A DNA stretch of 64,000 nucleotides, from NCBI RefSeq assembly GCF_900607235.1, contig NZ_LR027855.1, forward strand, positions 62,001 to 126,000. Reading direction: 5' to 3'. Position numbers and translations under genes: made by a program. Shown here in pieces: positions 26,369 to 35,442 of the stretch. The DNA is from Olivibacter jilunii (GTDB lineage Bacteria; Bacteroidota; Bacteroidia; Sphingobacteriales; Sphingobacteriaceae). The notes beneath the pieces were generated by a model that saw only the letters and a program-made list of their open reading frames with translations, was not told where the DNA came from and did no database searches. Position 1 is the first letter of the stretch, and every line of letters starts with the position of its first letter.

Positions 26369-27505
26369 CTACAGCAACAACGTATCAATACGATGCGCGT
26401 GAACCATTTGCAGCGTTTCGGACCAAACAAAAACCGTAAAAAGTCCATCCTGCGAAGCTACTAAGGCCATAGCCTCTTTTTGATCGTGCACAAATTGCGC
26501 AGCTGCCAAATGGCGCGTACCGCCGATCTTTACCGGATCGACAATCTCAGCTTCCTGCCCCGCCACCGGCTCGGTGATCAGTACTTTGGGAACCGGCGCG
26601 TTTCTCGCTGCTCGGGCTACTTTCGCTCCGAAGGCCAATAATTCATAATTTTTAGTAATAATGGTAGCACCGTCTATTGCGGTAAATCCACCGATCACAT
26701 CAATCGTTCTTAGAATATCCTCTCGCCAAACACCTCCCGATTCGTCCTCCGCTTGTTTTGAGATTAATTCACCGAGGGCACAATACACCGGATCAATGGA
26801 GTAACCGATGGGATGTACAATGGATTCTTTCCATTCATCTTGATGAGTGGGTACCACCAGTAATAGTCCACCTCGATTATGTCTGCGCATCGCAACAGCC
26901 AACTCCACCAAAATATTGACGGAATCGTCAATAGCATCGGGTAACGGCATACCTAATAGCGAGGCTAGCAAATCGGGATAACCGTTTAAGGTTAAATTAC
27001 GCTCATCTACCATTTTAATTTGATCACCTTTTAGCACGGCAATATTGACAAACTTTCCATACCCTTCGTGCCTTTTATGTTTCACCACTAAAAGTCCCGG
27101 TTCTATGACCTCCAAAACCAAACACCATTCGGAAATATCATGAGTGGTTCCCCAAATAAACAGATTGTCTTCTTCATGCCAAACGCCCAAATGAATGCTT
27201 GGTTGAATAACTGCAGGGGAGAGCTTCACCAAATTATGGGGGGTAAATCGTACCGGATTAGCAAAACGTAATGGCTGCACGACATTATCCGAAGCCATTA
27301 GCGCAATCGAAATTTTTGGTGAATACCCCTCTTCTCGTCGTAGGCTGGCCCAAAACGCTGCATCAATGACGGCTTCAATGATATTAGCCTTCGGAAGGTA
27401 GCGCTTTTCCGACGCTCCCATTTGATATTCAGCCTGTTCAGCAAAATACTTTTCCAATGTCGCGGAAATCATTTTTGCAGCGAGATAGGTAGTTTCAGAA
27501 ATCAT
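26369..27505 (-). CDS. DACNV-type sensor fused to diadenylate cyclase (DisA_N)-like domain
   Basis: The 378-residue protein appears to have an N-terminal sensor region (about 1-190) and a C-terminal domain resembling the DAC (c-di-AMP synthase) fold. The DAC hallmarks are GGFTAIDGATIITKNYELLAFG, with the catalytic DGA near residue 278, and GGTRHLAAAQFV near 329, where canonical enzymes read RHR. This deviation, Leu for the second Arg, may weaken or change catalysis. The architecture corresponds to proteins described as 'probable sensor domain DACNV-containing'. There is no signal peptide or membrane segment. The promoter TAAGTTTG (minus strand, 27517-27510) ends four bases before the ATG, suggesting a leaderless transcript. 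Confidence 0.75.
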   Translation of the reverse strand: MISETTYLAAKMISATLEKYFAEQAEYQMGASEKRYLPKANIIEAVIDAAFWASLRREEGYSPKISIALMASDNVVQPLRFANPVRFTPHNLVKLSPAVIQPSIHLGVWHEEDNLFIWGTTHDISEWCLVLEVIEPGLLVVKHKRHEGYGKFVNIAVLKGDQIKMVDERNLTLNGYPDLLASLLGMPLPDAIDDSVNILVELAVAMRRHNRGGLLLVVPTHQDEWKESIVHPIGYSIDPVYCALGELISKQAEDESGGVWREDILRTIDVIGGFTAIDGATIITKNYELLAFGAKVARAARNAPVPKVLITEPVAGQEAEIVDPVKIGGTRHLAAAQFVHDQKEAMALVASQDGLFTVFVWSETLQMVHAHRIDTLLL

Positions 27506-27692
27506 AGTTCAAACTTAGCTAATTTTTACTGAGTATCGAATAGTAGCTTGTTACTTAAGTTAATAAAAAAGGTTCTTTTTAAATCGTCAAACCAAATATA
27601 TATGATCCCATCATTCCCTTACCCTTTATTCAAATAAACAACACCTTCACACAATTTCACAAAATGGCTGTTACTTAATTAAACAAATTAAA

Positions 27693-28601
27693 ATGAGTAT
27701 GACAAAACACGTTCATTGGATAGTTGTAACCCTTTCTATGGGACTACTAATAGCCTGCAGCGAAAATAGACAAACAAACGATCAAACTGATGTAGGTAAA
27801 CCTGAACGTAAAACACCTAAAATTAACCTTTATTCAGGAGGGTATAAAACTTTCGTTATCAAGGATAATGACACCGCATTCAAAAGTTTTAAAAAACGGT
27901 ACACTGCGCAGCAACAGCACGTTATTTTAGCACTGAACCGTATTGATTTCAATAATTTTAATAATGTCGATTCCTTGCTTATTCCTGATTCTGTACAAAC
28001 CGATATCAATAGCTATACGCCTTTTCCCTTAACGGTAAAAGAGCTGAAGCCTGTTGATAAAATGGTGTTTTTTTCTTACCCGATTCAGGCTTTTGCCGCT
28101 TATGAAAACGGACAGCTTATCCGTTGGGGCCCTAGTAGCATGGGCAGTAAGAAATACCCTACTAAAACAGGACTTTCTTTTACCAACTGGAAGGCGGAGG
28201 AGCATGTAAGTACGGCGGACGACGAATGGCTCCTTCGATGGAACTTCAATATCCGGAATAAGGAAGGAATTGGCTGGCATCAGTACACCATGCCGGGTTA
28301 TCCTGCTTCGCATTCTTGTTTACGTTTATTGGAAAATGATGCCAAGTGGCTCTATGATTGGGCCGAACAGTGGGTCGTAGAGAAAGACCAGCATGTATTG
28401 GCAGAAGGAACGCCTGTTATTGTTTTTGGGTCGTACGACTATGAGGGAGATAAACCTTGGTTTAAGTTATTGCAAGATCCGAAAGCCACTAACATCACAG
28501 AGGAGCAACTGGTCAAGGAATTTAAACCGCATCTGGAACGAATACTGCAAGAGCAGGAAAAAAGGAAACAAGTGATGGCTTCGCGACGCGACTCGATCTA
28601 A
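27693..28601 (+). CDS. L,D-transpeptidase (YkuD-family) lipoprotein
   Basis: The 302-residue protein has a lipoprotein signal peptide (LLIAC lipobox, Cys at about residue 22). The YkuD catalytic segment comes late: HQYTMPGYPASHSCLRLLENDAKWLYDW, with the catalytic Cys in SHSCLR (usual form SHGCIR). YkuD enzymes form 3-3 peptidoglycan cross-links or attach proteins to peptidoglycan. The preceding segment AAYENGQLIRWGPSSMG is the usual first strand of the domain. No operon partner is present. The Gly-to-Ser change in the motif is also found in Bacteroidota members of the family, as far as I recall. Confidence 0.87.
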   Translation: MSMTKHVHWIVVTLSMGLLIACSENRQTNDQTDVGKPERKTPKINLYSGGYKTFVIKDNDTAFKSFKKRYTAQQQHVILALNRIDFNNFNNVDSLLIPDSVQTDINSYTPFPLTVKELKPVDKMVFFSYPIQAFAAYENGQLIRWGPSSMGSKKYPTKTGLSFTNWKAEEHVSTADDEWLLRWNFNIRNKEGIGWHQYTMPGYPASHSCLRLLENDAKWLYDWAEQWVVEKDQHVLAEGTPVIVFGSYDYEGDKPWFKLLQDPKATNITEEQLVKEFKPHLERILQEQEKRKQVMASRRDSI

Positions 28602-28717
28602 ACAAGCCTCGTGCCGTGTAATTTTTATGCTAATTTTATTATGAGCAATTTCACGACATCATTTCTATAAAACAAATGATATATTAGCCTTCCATAACAA
28701 GCATAAAATATACGAAA

Positions 28718-29749
28718 ATGAATTGGACTCCAAATCCCGATCGATACAAACAGATGGTGTACAACACCTGTGGACGCAGCGGCTTAAAGCTTCCCGCCAT
28801 CTCGCTAGGTCTTTGGCATAACTTCGGCGATGACACGCCACATAACATAAAAAGAACCATTTGCCAAACCGCCTTTGATCTGGGTATTACGCATTTTGAT
28901 CTGGCGAATAATTATGGACCGCCTCCCGGAAGTGCAGAACTTGCTTTCGGACGGATTCTGAAAGAAGATTTTGCCGGTCTTCGTGACGAGCTGATCATAT
29001 CTTCTAAGGCGGGTTATGATATGTGGCCAGGTCCTTACGGCGAATGGGGTAGTCGGAAGTACCTCATTGCAAGCTGTGATCAGAGTTTAAAACGTATGGG
29101 TTTGGACTACGTCGATATTTTTTATTCGCACCGCTTCGATCCAAATACGCCGTTGGAGGAAACAATGATGGCTCTTGATCACATTGTACGTTCCGGCAGG
29201 GCGCTGTACGTTGGAATTTCTTCCTATAATGCCCAAAGGACGCGAGAGGCTGCAGCTATATTGCGCGAATTGGGAACGCCTTGTCTAATCCACCAACCAA
29301 GTTATTCGCTGCTAAATCGCTGGATTGAGAAGGATGGTTTATTGGAAGCGTTAGAAGACACCGGAATGGGCTCCATCGTATTTTCGCCTTTGGCACAAGG
29401 GATGCTGACAACAAAATATTTAAAGGATATTCCAAAGGATAGTCGCGCCAACCAACATAAATCTTTAAACCCCGATTTCCTAAGTGAACGTAATCTGGCT
29501 AACATACGCTCATTGAATGACATTGCTGCCGCCCGCGGACAAACATTGGCTCAAATGGCTATTGCCTGGGTGTTGAGAAAAAATGAAGTGACGTCAGCTT
29601 TAATTGGCGCCAGTAAACCGGAACAAGTGATTGATTGCGCCGGCGCTATTGACAATTTAGCGTTTACGGAAGAAGAGCTGAGTGCCATCGACCGCTATGC
29701 ACAAGACGGCGACATCAATATTTGGGCAAAATCAGCAGAATTGGAGTAA
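28718..29749 (+). CDS. Aldo/keto reductase (YghZ/L-glyceraldehyde 3-phosphate reductase type)
   Basis: The 343-residue TIM-barrel oxidoreductase starts MNWTPNPDRYKQMVYNTCGRSGLKLPAISLGLWHNFGD, the typical YghZ-like N-terminus. It has the AKR catalytic tetrad: Asp and Tyr in THFDLANNYGPPPGSAE, Lys in LIISSKAGYDMWPGPYGEWGS and His in DIFYSHRFD. The NADPH-binding end LIGASKPEQV is also present. YghZ reduces L-glyceraldehyde 3-phosphate and methylglyoxal in E. coli; the substrate here is inferred from family only. The gene is monocistronic and ends before a hairpin repeat tract. Confidence 0.92.
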   Translation: MNWTPNPDRYKQMVYNTCGRSGLKLPAISLGLWHNFGDDTPHNIKRTICQTAFDLGITHFDLANNYGPPPGSAELAFGRILKEDFAGLRDELIISSKAGYDMWPGPYGEWGSRKYLIASCDQSLKRMGLDYVDIFYSHRFDPNTPLEETMMALDHIVRSGRALYVGISSYNAQRTREAAAILRELGTPCLIHQPSYSLLNRWIEKDGLLEALEDTGMGSIVFSPLAQGMLTTKYLKDIPKDSRANQHKSLNPDFLSERNLANIRSLNDIAAARGQTLAQMAIAWVLRKNEVTSALIGASKPEQVIDCAGAIDNLAFTEEELSAIDRYAQDGDINIWAKSAELE

Positions 29750-29754
29750 GATAT

Positions 29755-29846
29755 GGGTTGAGTGGTTAAGTAGTCATAACGGTAAATAGTACTGGTAGTC
29801 AACCACCGAACTATTCAACTACTCAACCATTCAACCACTCAACTCT
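29755..29846. repeat. Inverted octamer repeat between convergent genes
   Basis: GGTTGAGTGGTTAAGTAGT on the left faces AACTATTCAACTACTCAACC and AACCACTCAACT on the right, between the aldo/keto reductase stop and the kelch gene stop. This is the same design as at 3108-3188 and 18970-19199, and it may act as a bidirectional terminator. Confidence 0.75.
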
Positions 29847-29848
29847 AA

Positions 29849-30847
29849 CTAATTCGGATGCTTCACCAAATCGGGAGTGAATTTCCATATATCATCAAAT
29901 GGTGTACTTCCGCTTCTTCCACCGACAACATACCCCACACCACCCGATGAAAATCCGACCGCCTGCTGCCGGGAAGACGCACCATCTATGGTGAAATCGT
30001 CATGTTCAATCCAGTAATCAACCGACGGATCATATCGCCAGGTTGAACTTAGTATAGAGCTATTAGTTCCTCCCGTTATAAATCCGTAGCTACCAATGAC
30101 AAAAACCGCCGGAAAGTTTCGCCGCAAATCATATGTATAGTCGTCCGTTCTGCCGCTGAGCGGTTCTTTTGCAATCCAGTTTTGTCCATCAAAGGCATAA
30201 AAGCTGGAAACATACGCTTTATTATTGGTCCCACCTCCGAGGTAGGCGACATTATTGATCACAAAGCTGAAGGCAAAACTTCTTTTTTCCGGCGCACTGT
30301 TTACTTTCGTCCAACTGTTGCTACTCGGCGAATACGTATAGAAATCGTTATAATCCTGTGCATCAACATCCTGTCCGCAACCAACATAGGGGATATTATT
30401 GACTACAAAGCTTACCGCGCCATATCGAGCTGTACCGGGAAAAGGTGCGATGGGGGTCCAGGTGTCCTGCTGAGGGTCATACTCATAAAAGTCATTGAAC
30501 ATTTTTGTTCCATTCGTACCCAATCCCACATAACCTTTTCCATTAATGGCAAAGGCAACAGCGTTATTACGGGCCTCTCCCGGAAAACTGGCCCGATCCG
30601 TCCAGGTAGCCGTTCCCACATCATAAACCCAAGTATCATTGAAACGAGTACTGCTGGTTCCGTAGCCTGTTGTAATATAAACATCGTCGTTAATGATAAA
30701 ACTGGCTGCACCACTTCTAGGGAGTCCGTCAAAATCAACACCCCGTACCCATTCTTCATCGTCATCATCTTCCTGATCCTTGCTACATGCAGCAGCGGTA
30801 ATCAGCACGAGAAACATCATGGTCAATTTAATAAATCTAGTCTTCAT
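29849..30847 (-). CDS. Kelch-repeat lipoprotein
   Basis: The 332-residue protein carries a lipoprotein signal peptide (AAAC, Cys at about residue 21). About six kelch-like blades follow, each with a pattern such as G-x-[AG]-x-F-x-[IV]-N-[NGD] ... GYVGLGTN ... NDFYEYDPQQDTWTPIAPFPG. It should form a six-bladed beta-propeller outside the cytoplasmic membrane. It follows the DUF4270 gene by six bases and is probably co-transcribed with it. The pairing of a DUF4270 lipoprotein with a kelch lipoprotein is a known Bacteroidota arrangement; the role is unknown, possibly in surface or envelope interactions. Confidence 0.88.
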   Translation of the reverse strand: MKTRFIKLTMMFLVLITAAACSKDQEDDDDEEWVRGVDFDGLPRSGAASFIINDDVYITTGYGTSSTRFNDTWVYDVGTATWTDRASFPGEARNNAVAFAINGKGYVGLGTNGTKMFNDFYEYDPQQDTWTPIAPFPGTARYGAVSFVVNNIPYVGCGQDVDAQDYNDFYTYSPSSNSWTKVNSAPEKRSFAFSFVINNVAYLGGGTNNKAYVSSFYAFDGQNWIAKEPLSGRTDDYTYDLRRNFPAVFVIGSYGFITGGTNSSILSSTWRYDPSVDYWIEHDDFTIDGASSRQQAVGFSSGGVGYVVGGRSGSTPFDDIWKFTPDLVKHPN

Positions 30848-30853
30848 TTTTTA

Positions 30854-32245
30854 TTAGTATTTAGTATATAATATGCGAAGCTTAATCGGCGAATTACCAT
30901 CGCCTTTGCCAATCAATAGCCGGTCAACTTTCGTAAGCAGATCACTTACAGGTATCGTTAAATACAAGGAGCTTTTCTTGTCTTCCATTGCCCCTCGATA
31001 ATTACTTACATATTCGGTTAAGTTGAAGGTGTATTTTGAATTACCAACACCACCACTTAAGTCGTTTGCCAAATAGGCAACTTGTGTAGTGGTTTCATAA
31101 CTGGAGGTTAGTAAGGATTTGGGCACACCATGCTCGTCAGCCAGCATCATATTTAAGCTAGGAGGAGGTGTGTAAGGTATATGTGAATTGGGCGGCGTTT
31201 CAATGGTGAGCTCGGCTTTATTGATAATGACGTCATTCCGGTTAACAAATTCATAGAGATAAGGAAACTGAATTTTGGTAACCAAACCGGTCAGTCCTTG
31301 CAACATAACCTGCTGTTTTGTTTCAGTGCCGGGCAGCTCAGCTTCGGTGTCGGCTTTTAATGCGCTGATAAGACTTTGACTGCGATCAACCTTAATGCTA
31401 TTGAATTGATAGCTGCCATCATCCACTTTCATATTTAAGCTATCTTGCACTTTTTTACCATCTGTATTCCGCGTATAGGAATAATAGACTTTCATTAAAA
31501 TTGAATCGGTGGCGAAAGCCGTTAACATAGAAGTCTTACTAGTGGGCACTAATACAAAGCCCTTTATATATTCCAAAAATTCTTCGGAATTGCTAACCTG
31601 ACTACTGCCACTTTTTATTTTTGCCCATAAATCTTCCCCAAATGATTGATTCGCTTTGACAAACACCGTATCCGACTTGGAATAAGTTTTAGTCTTAGGC
31701 CGATGTTTAAAGCTGACAGATCCCAAAGGGATAGCATCGTAGCTAAATGCACTGTTCGTAAATAGCGTAGAACCGCTGGCAAATACGGGTTTTTCATCTT
31801 CCTCCCAAGCATTGGATTCGTCAATAAGTTCGATCTCTTCCGTGACCCGATGAAGATTAAAAGATTGAGTTAAAGTAGTGTCGCCATAATAATAACCTTG
31901 ATACGGCAAGGCAAGTGACAATGAATCGAAAGCCGCGTCATCAGGTAAAGTTACATTACTAATGGCCGAATTGCCGATTCGGAAATAACTGGAGACCGTT
32001 AGATTACCCATTACTTCATCATTCATATGACCGACCAATAGGACTCCCTGCCCGTTGGAGGGTAGCGGATCTAGCTGATAGGTAGCCGTGCGAACGGTAA
32101 TGCTATCCACGATTTCTGCGCCGATATTATCATTGGTATTGCTCAAGCTAATGGTACCATCTTTCGTACAGGAAACCAGAAGAAAAATCAAAGAGGAATA
32201 AATAAAAAGCTTCGTTCCTAAAAGTCCGGGTTTTATTATCGTCAT
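30854..32245 (-). CDS. DUF4270 family lipoprotein
   Basis: The 463-residue protein has a lipoprotein signal peptide (LLVSC) and the DUF4270 N-terminal pattern DNIGAEIVDSITVRTATYQLDPLPSNGQG.LLVG, which continues with DEVMGNLTVSSYFRI. DUF4270 proteins are secreted or outer-membrane lipoproteins of Bacteroidota without a proven function. It leads a two-gene operon with the kelch protein. The intergenic region shared with the divergent histidine kinase gene holds four 10-bp-spaced direct repeats that could allow the neighbouring OmpR-type regulator to control this operon. Confidence 0.87.
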   Translation of the reverse strand: MTIIKPGLLGTKLFIYSSLIFLLVSCTKDGTISLSNTNDNIGAEIVDSITVRTATYQLDPLPSNGQGVLLVGHMNDEVMGNLTVSSYFRIGNSAISNVTLPDDAAFDSLSLALPYQGYYYGDTTLTQSFNLHRVTEEIELIDESNAWEEDEKPVFASGSTLFTNSAFSYDAIPLGSVSFKHRPKTKTYSKSDTVFVKANQSFGEDLWAKIKSGSSQVSNSEEFLEYIKGFVLVPTSKTSMLTAFATDSILMKVYYSYTRNTDGKKVQDSLNMKVDDGSYQFNSIKVDRSQSLISALKADTEAELPGTETKQQVMLQGLTGLVTKIQFPYLYEFVNRNDVIINKAELTIETPPNSHIPYTPPPSLNMMLADEHGVPKSLLTSSYETTTQVAYLANDLSGGVGNSKYTFNLTEYVSNYRGAMEDKKSSLYLTIPVSDLLTKVDRLLIGKGDGNSPIKLRILYTKY

Positions 32246-32334
32246 AAATCAAGTGATTATCAAATTAAGAGGGCGAGATGAACTTAAAACATAAACTCGC
32301 TTGCTCAACTGAGGCAAAGGTGTGCAGGAATAGT

Positions 32335-32370
32335 GTTAAATACTGTTACATATTGTTAAAAATAGTTAAG
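32335..32370. promoter_or_regulatory. Four 10-bp-phased direct repeats, candidate OmpR-type regulator site
   Basis: GTTAAA, GTTACA, GTTAAA and GTTAAG start at 32335, 32345, 32355 and 32365, exactly one helical turn apart, in the divergent region between DUF4270 and the histidine kinase gene. OmpR/PhoB-family regulators bind such tandem direct repeats. The site lies about 30 bases upstream of a -7 element (TAATTTTG, 32398-32405) for the kinase gene. Confidence 0.55.
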
Positions 32371-32427
32371 CTTAACCCATTGACACTGAGTTACTCTTAA
32401 TTTTGCCTCATTCTTATTTTAAAATGC

Positions 32428-34029
32428 ATGTCTAAACAACACCGTTATCTATTGGGATTAATTACCTTGGCCAGTTTAGTAACCATTGTGTTTCAGTGTT
32501 TTTGGCTTGTTGGTAATTACCAACACGAGAAAGAGAACTTCATTGCTTATGCCGAGCGCCTACTCTTCGAAAGCATGCAGGAGGAACGCGAGCTACAGTT
32601 TCGATCCGCTTATCCAGAGGCATATACCTCTTTAAAACAAGGCGGCTTTCCCGCGGCTAGGCAGCTGTTTTATCAACAGGCAGACGAAAAGAATCGAGTT
32701 GCTGCACTGGCTATAAGCGGTGTGCCCGCAACGGCGATAGCCGCAAACGATACGCTTGCACATGATTCGCTACCGATGCAAGGGGTATTTCCTGTTGCTC
32801 TCATGCATATGGATTTTCATGCACTGCAAAAAAGGTATCGCAACAAATTAGGTCCGGATTTACAGAATGTATTTTTTCTTGATACGCTGAAAGCGAAGAG
32901 AGTGGATGATAAAGGCATTGAAGCCGGTATGGTTGGGCCAACGCCTCGCTTATTTAAAATGAGCGGTTCCTCAAAGACCACCATAAGCGTAACGAGATCG
33001 CTACCGGCGAGACCTGCTGAACCGATTAGGCTACACACCCTCACCAGACCGGTTTTTGGCATAGCTATGCGTTCCGGATCAGATCGAAATGGCTCACTGC
33101 GAGGTCATCACTTCTCCGTACCTTTTGGGAAAACCAATCCAAAAGTGATCGTTGATTTTCCGATACAGGCGACAACGATGATGCTTGATCCCTCCAAAGA
33201 CCTTTTTCTGTCCTTATACCTAAAAACGCCTACTTGGTGGATTTTTAGGCACCTGGCATGGGCACTCCTTTCGTCGTTTGCACTTACAAGCCTTACGATT
33301 GGGTGTCTTGTGTATTTGCTTTACACCATTTTTAAGCAAAAGAAACTGGCGGATATAAAAAACGACTTTGTAAACAATATGACGCATGAGCTGAAAACGC
33401 CTCTAGCGACTGTCTTAGCGGCAACTGAGACATTGCAACAGCTGAGGTTAAAAGATAATCAGCAAAAAGCCGATCTATATTTGCAAATGACGCATCGATC
33501 GGCGACGCACCTTACGAACCTTATCGATCAAATTTTGCATTTAGCGGTAGGAGAGAAGAAGGGAATGCATTTACACCCCGAACCGGTGGACACCAACAAA
33601 CTACTACTACAATTGGTGGAGACACATCAACTCATCAATCAACATCAAGTCACCTTATCGATAGAGGAAGAGGTACCCTTAATAAATGTTGATAAGATGC
33701 ATATTGTTAATGCCGTTAACAACTTATTAGATAATGCGATTAAGTATACCGTCGAACCGATCAATATTCGGGTAATCAGCAAAATGGAGAATGGGCAATG
33801 GGTATTGAGTATTGCTGATAACGGCATTGGTATTGCTTCTGCCGATATTAAACATATTTTTCAGCCATTTTATCGAGTGCCAACGGGTAATATCCACCGC
33901 GTGAAGGGTTTTGGCTTGGGATTACACTATGTAAAACAAGTAATCACCCAACACAAAGGACAAATTGAGGTTATTAGCACGCCGGGCAAGGGCACCACCT
34001 TTACTATTTATTTACCCCTGAACATATGA
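32428..34029 (+). CDS. Membrane sensor histidine kinase
   Basis: The 533-residue kinase has two membrane segments (about residues 9-29 and 275-300) flanking a roughly 245-residue periplasmic sensor region without a recognised fold. The HisKA domain contains the phosphorylated His in NNMTHELKTPLATVL. The HATPase domain shows the N box NAVNNLLDNAIKY, the G1 box DNGIGI and the G2 box GFGLGLHYV. Its last codons overlap the ATG of the OmpR-type regulator by four bases, so the pair is translationally coupled. The signal it senses is unknown. Confidence 0.93.
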   Translation: MSKQHRYLLGLITLASLVTIVFQCFWLVGNYQHEKENFIAYAERLLFESMQEERELQFRSAYPEAYTSLKQGGFPAARQLFYQQADEKNRVAALAISGVPATAIAANDTLAHDSLPMQGVFPVALMHMDFHALQKRYRNKLGPDLQNVFFLDTLKAKRVDDKGIEAGMVGPTPRLFKMSGSSKTTISVTRSLPARPAEPIRLHTLTRPVFGIAMRSGSDRNGSLRGHHFSVPFGKTNPKVIVDFPIQATTMMLDPSKDLFLSLYLKTPTWWIFRHLAWALLSSFALTSLTIGCLVYLLYTIFKQKKLADIKNDFVNNMTHELKTPLATVLAATETLQQLRLKDNQQKADLYLQMTHRSATHLTNLIDQILHLAVGEKKGMHLHPEPVDTNKLLLQLVETHQLINQHQVTLSIEEEVPLINVDKMHIVNAVNNLLDNAIKYTVEPINIRVISKMENGQWVLSIADNGIGIASADIKHIFQPFYRVPTGNIHRVKGFGLGLHYVKQVITQHKGQIEVISTPGKGTTFTIYLPLNI

Positions 34030-34700
34030 TACCACTTTTATTAATCGAAGACGAAACCGATTTGGGACTTATTATTGCTGATAATTTGCGATCTGCTGAA
34101 TTTGACGTGAACCATTGTTCAGATGGGGAGCAAGGTCTTTTATTATTTTATCAGATGAAGCCGGAGATCGTCATTCTCGATGTGATGCTCCCCGGTTTGG
34201 ATGGCTTTGCAATCGCAAAAAAAATACGGGAAGTGGATACAGAAACTCCTATTTTATTTCTAACGGCCCGAACGCAAACAGCAGATGTTGTTAACGCTTT
34301 TGAATTAGGGGCAAACGACTACCTACGTAAGCCCTTTAGTCTGGAAGAACTGAAAGTCCGTATCAATGCCTTGGTACAACGTAATCAATGGCAAAATCAA
34401 AAACGCTTTTTACATATCGGTGATTATGCCATGGATAGTATGCGACAAACATTGAAGCATCGGGAAGGGAAGGAAATTAATTTGTCTTTCAGGGAGTGTG
34501 AACTGATCAAAATGCTCTACGAAAACAAAAATAAAGTCATTCACCGCCAAGATATTATCCATGCCGTATGGCCTCATGATCGTTTCTTCACTGGCAGAAG
34601 CTTAGACGTATTTATTAGTCGAATTCGGACCTATTTACAAAAGGATGATCGTATTTCTATCGTAAATGTTCGTGCAGTAGGTTATAAAATGATTGTATAA
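34026..34700 (+). CDS. OmpR-family response regulator
   Basis: The 224-residue regulator has an N-terminal receiver domain with acidic residues in LLIEDETDLG, the phospho-acceptor Asp in VILDVMLPGLDG and the Lys in YLRKPFSLEEL. A C-terminal winged-helix DNA-binding domain follows (LSFRECELIKML, VIHRQDIIHAVWP, RSLDVFISRIRTYL, VRAVGYKMIV). It forms a two-component system with the kinase it overlaps. The direct repeats at 32335-32370 are a candidate target, which would mean autoregulation and control of the DUF4270/kelch operon. Confidence 0.95.
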   Translation: MIPLLLIEDETDLGLIIADNLRSAEFDVNHCSDGEQGLLLFYQMKPEIVILDVMLPGLDGFAIAKKIREVDTETPILFLTARTQTADVVNAFELGANDYLRKPFSLEELKVRINALVQRNQWQNQKRFLHIGDYAMDSMRQTLKHREGKEINLSFRECELIKMLYENKNKVIHRQDIIHAVWPHDRFFTGRSLDVFISRIRTYLQKDDRISIVNVRAVGYKMIV

Positions 34701-34707
34701 TGGAGAA

Positions 34708-35442
34708 TTAAGCCCATTGGTTCAATAATTTTTTAAACGATTCTCTGTACAGATCGCCAACGGGTATTTCTGCTGAGCCAACATATACACTATTTCTTCC
34801 CAACGCATCTATTTTGTTAACGGCAATAATAAAGGAACGATGTATGCGGATAAAATCCGCTTCAGGAAGCCGTTCTTCGATACTCTTTAAAGTTGTTAAC
34901 GAACTGATAGCTTGCTCTTTATTGAGCAGATGGATCTTTACATAATCTTTGATAGATTCGATATAGGCGATATCATTCAAATCAATCCGAATCAGTTTAT
35001 AATCCGACTTAATGTATAGATAACGCTCTTTTTTACCTTTATCTTGGTCGACTGGTAACGTTTCCATTGATTCAAAGTAACTTTTCGCCTTGTTAGCCGC
35101 CTGTAAAAATTCATTATAATTGAACGGCTTTAATAGATAATAAAGCGCATCAACTTGATAACCTTCGATAGCGAATTGATTGAAAGCAGTTGTAAATACA
35201 ATTCGACAGGTATTTTTTTGATTTGATTGTGCCATTAACTTCGAGAATTCCATTCCTGTTAGTTCAGGCATATAAATATCTAAGAATATCAGTTGGACGG
35301 AAAGTTTATCTAATACATCCAAAGCCTCTATTGCACTACCATAAGAGCCTACCAGCGTTAAAAAAGGCGTTTTCTCAATATAGTTGCTAATTAGCCCCAA
35401 TGCTAGCGGCTCATCATCGATTGCAATGCAATTCAAGTTCAT
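34708..35442 (-). CDS. LytTR-family response regulator (first pair)
   Basis: The 244-residue protein has a receiver domain (IAIDDEPLALGL, phospho-acceptor Asp in LIFLDIYMPELTG, Lys in LLKPFNYNEF). A LytTR DNA-binding domain follows, with YLYIKSDYKLIRIDLNDIAYIESIKDYVKIHL and FIRIHRSFIIAVNKID. LytTR regulators bind direct repeats. Its start overlaps the end of the LytS-type kinase gene by four bases. The pair is divergent from the efflux operon at 36.7 kb and may regulate it; that is inferred from position only. Confidence 0.94.
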   Translation of the reverse strand: MNLNCIAIDDEPLALGLISNYIEKTPFLTLVGSYGSAIEALDVLDKLSVQLIFLDIYMPELTGMEFSKLMAQSNQKNTCRIVFTTAFNQFAIEGYQVDALYYLLKPFNYNEFLQAANKAKSYFESMETLPVDQDKGKKERYLYIKSDYKLIRIDLNDIAYIESIKDYVKIHLLNKEQAISSLTTLKSIEERLPEADFIRIHRSFIIAVNKIDALGRNSVYVGSAEIPVGDLYRESFKKLLNQWA

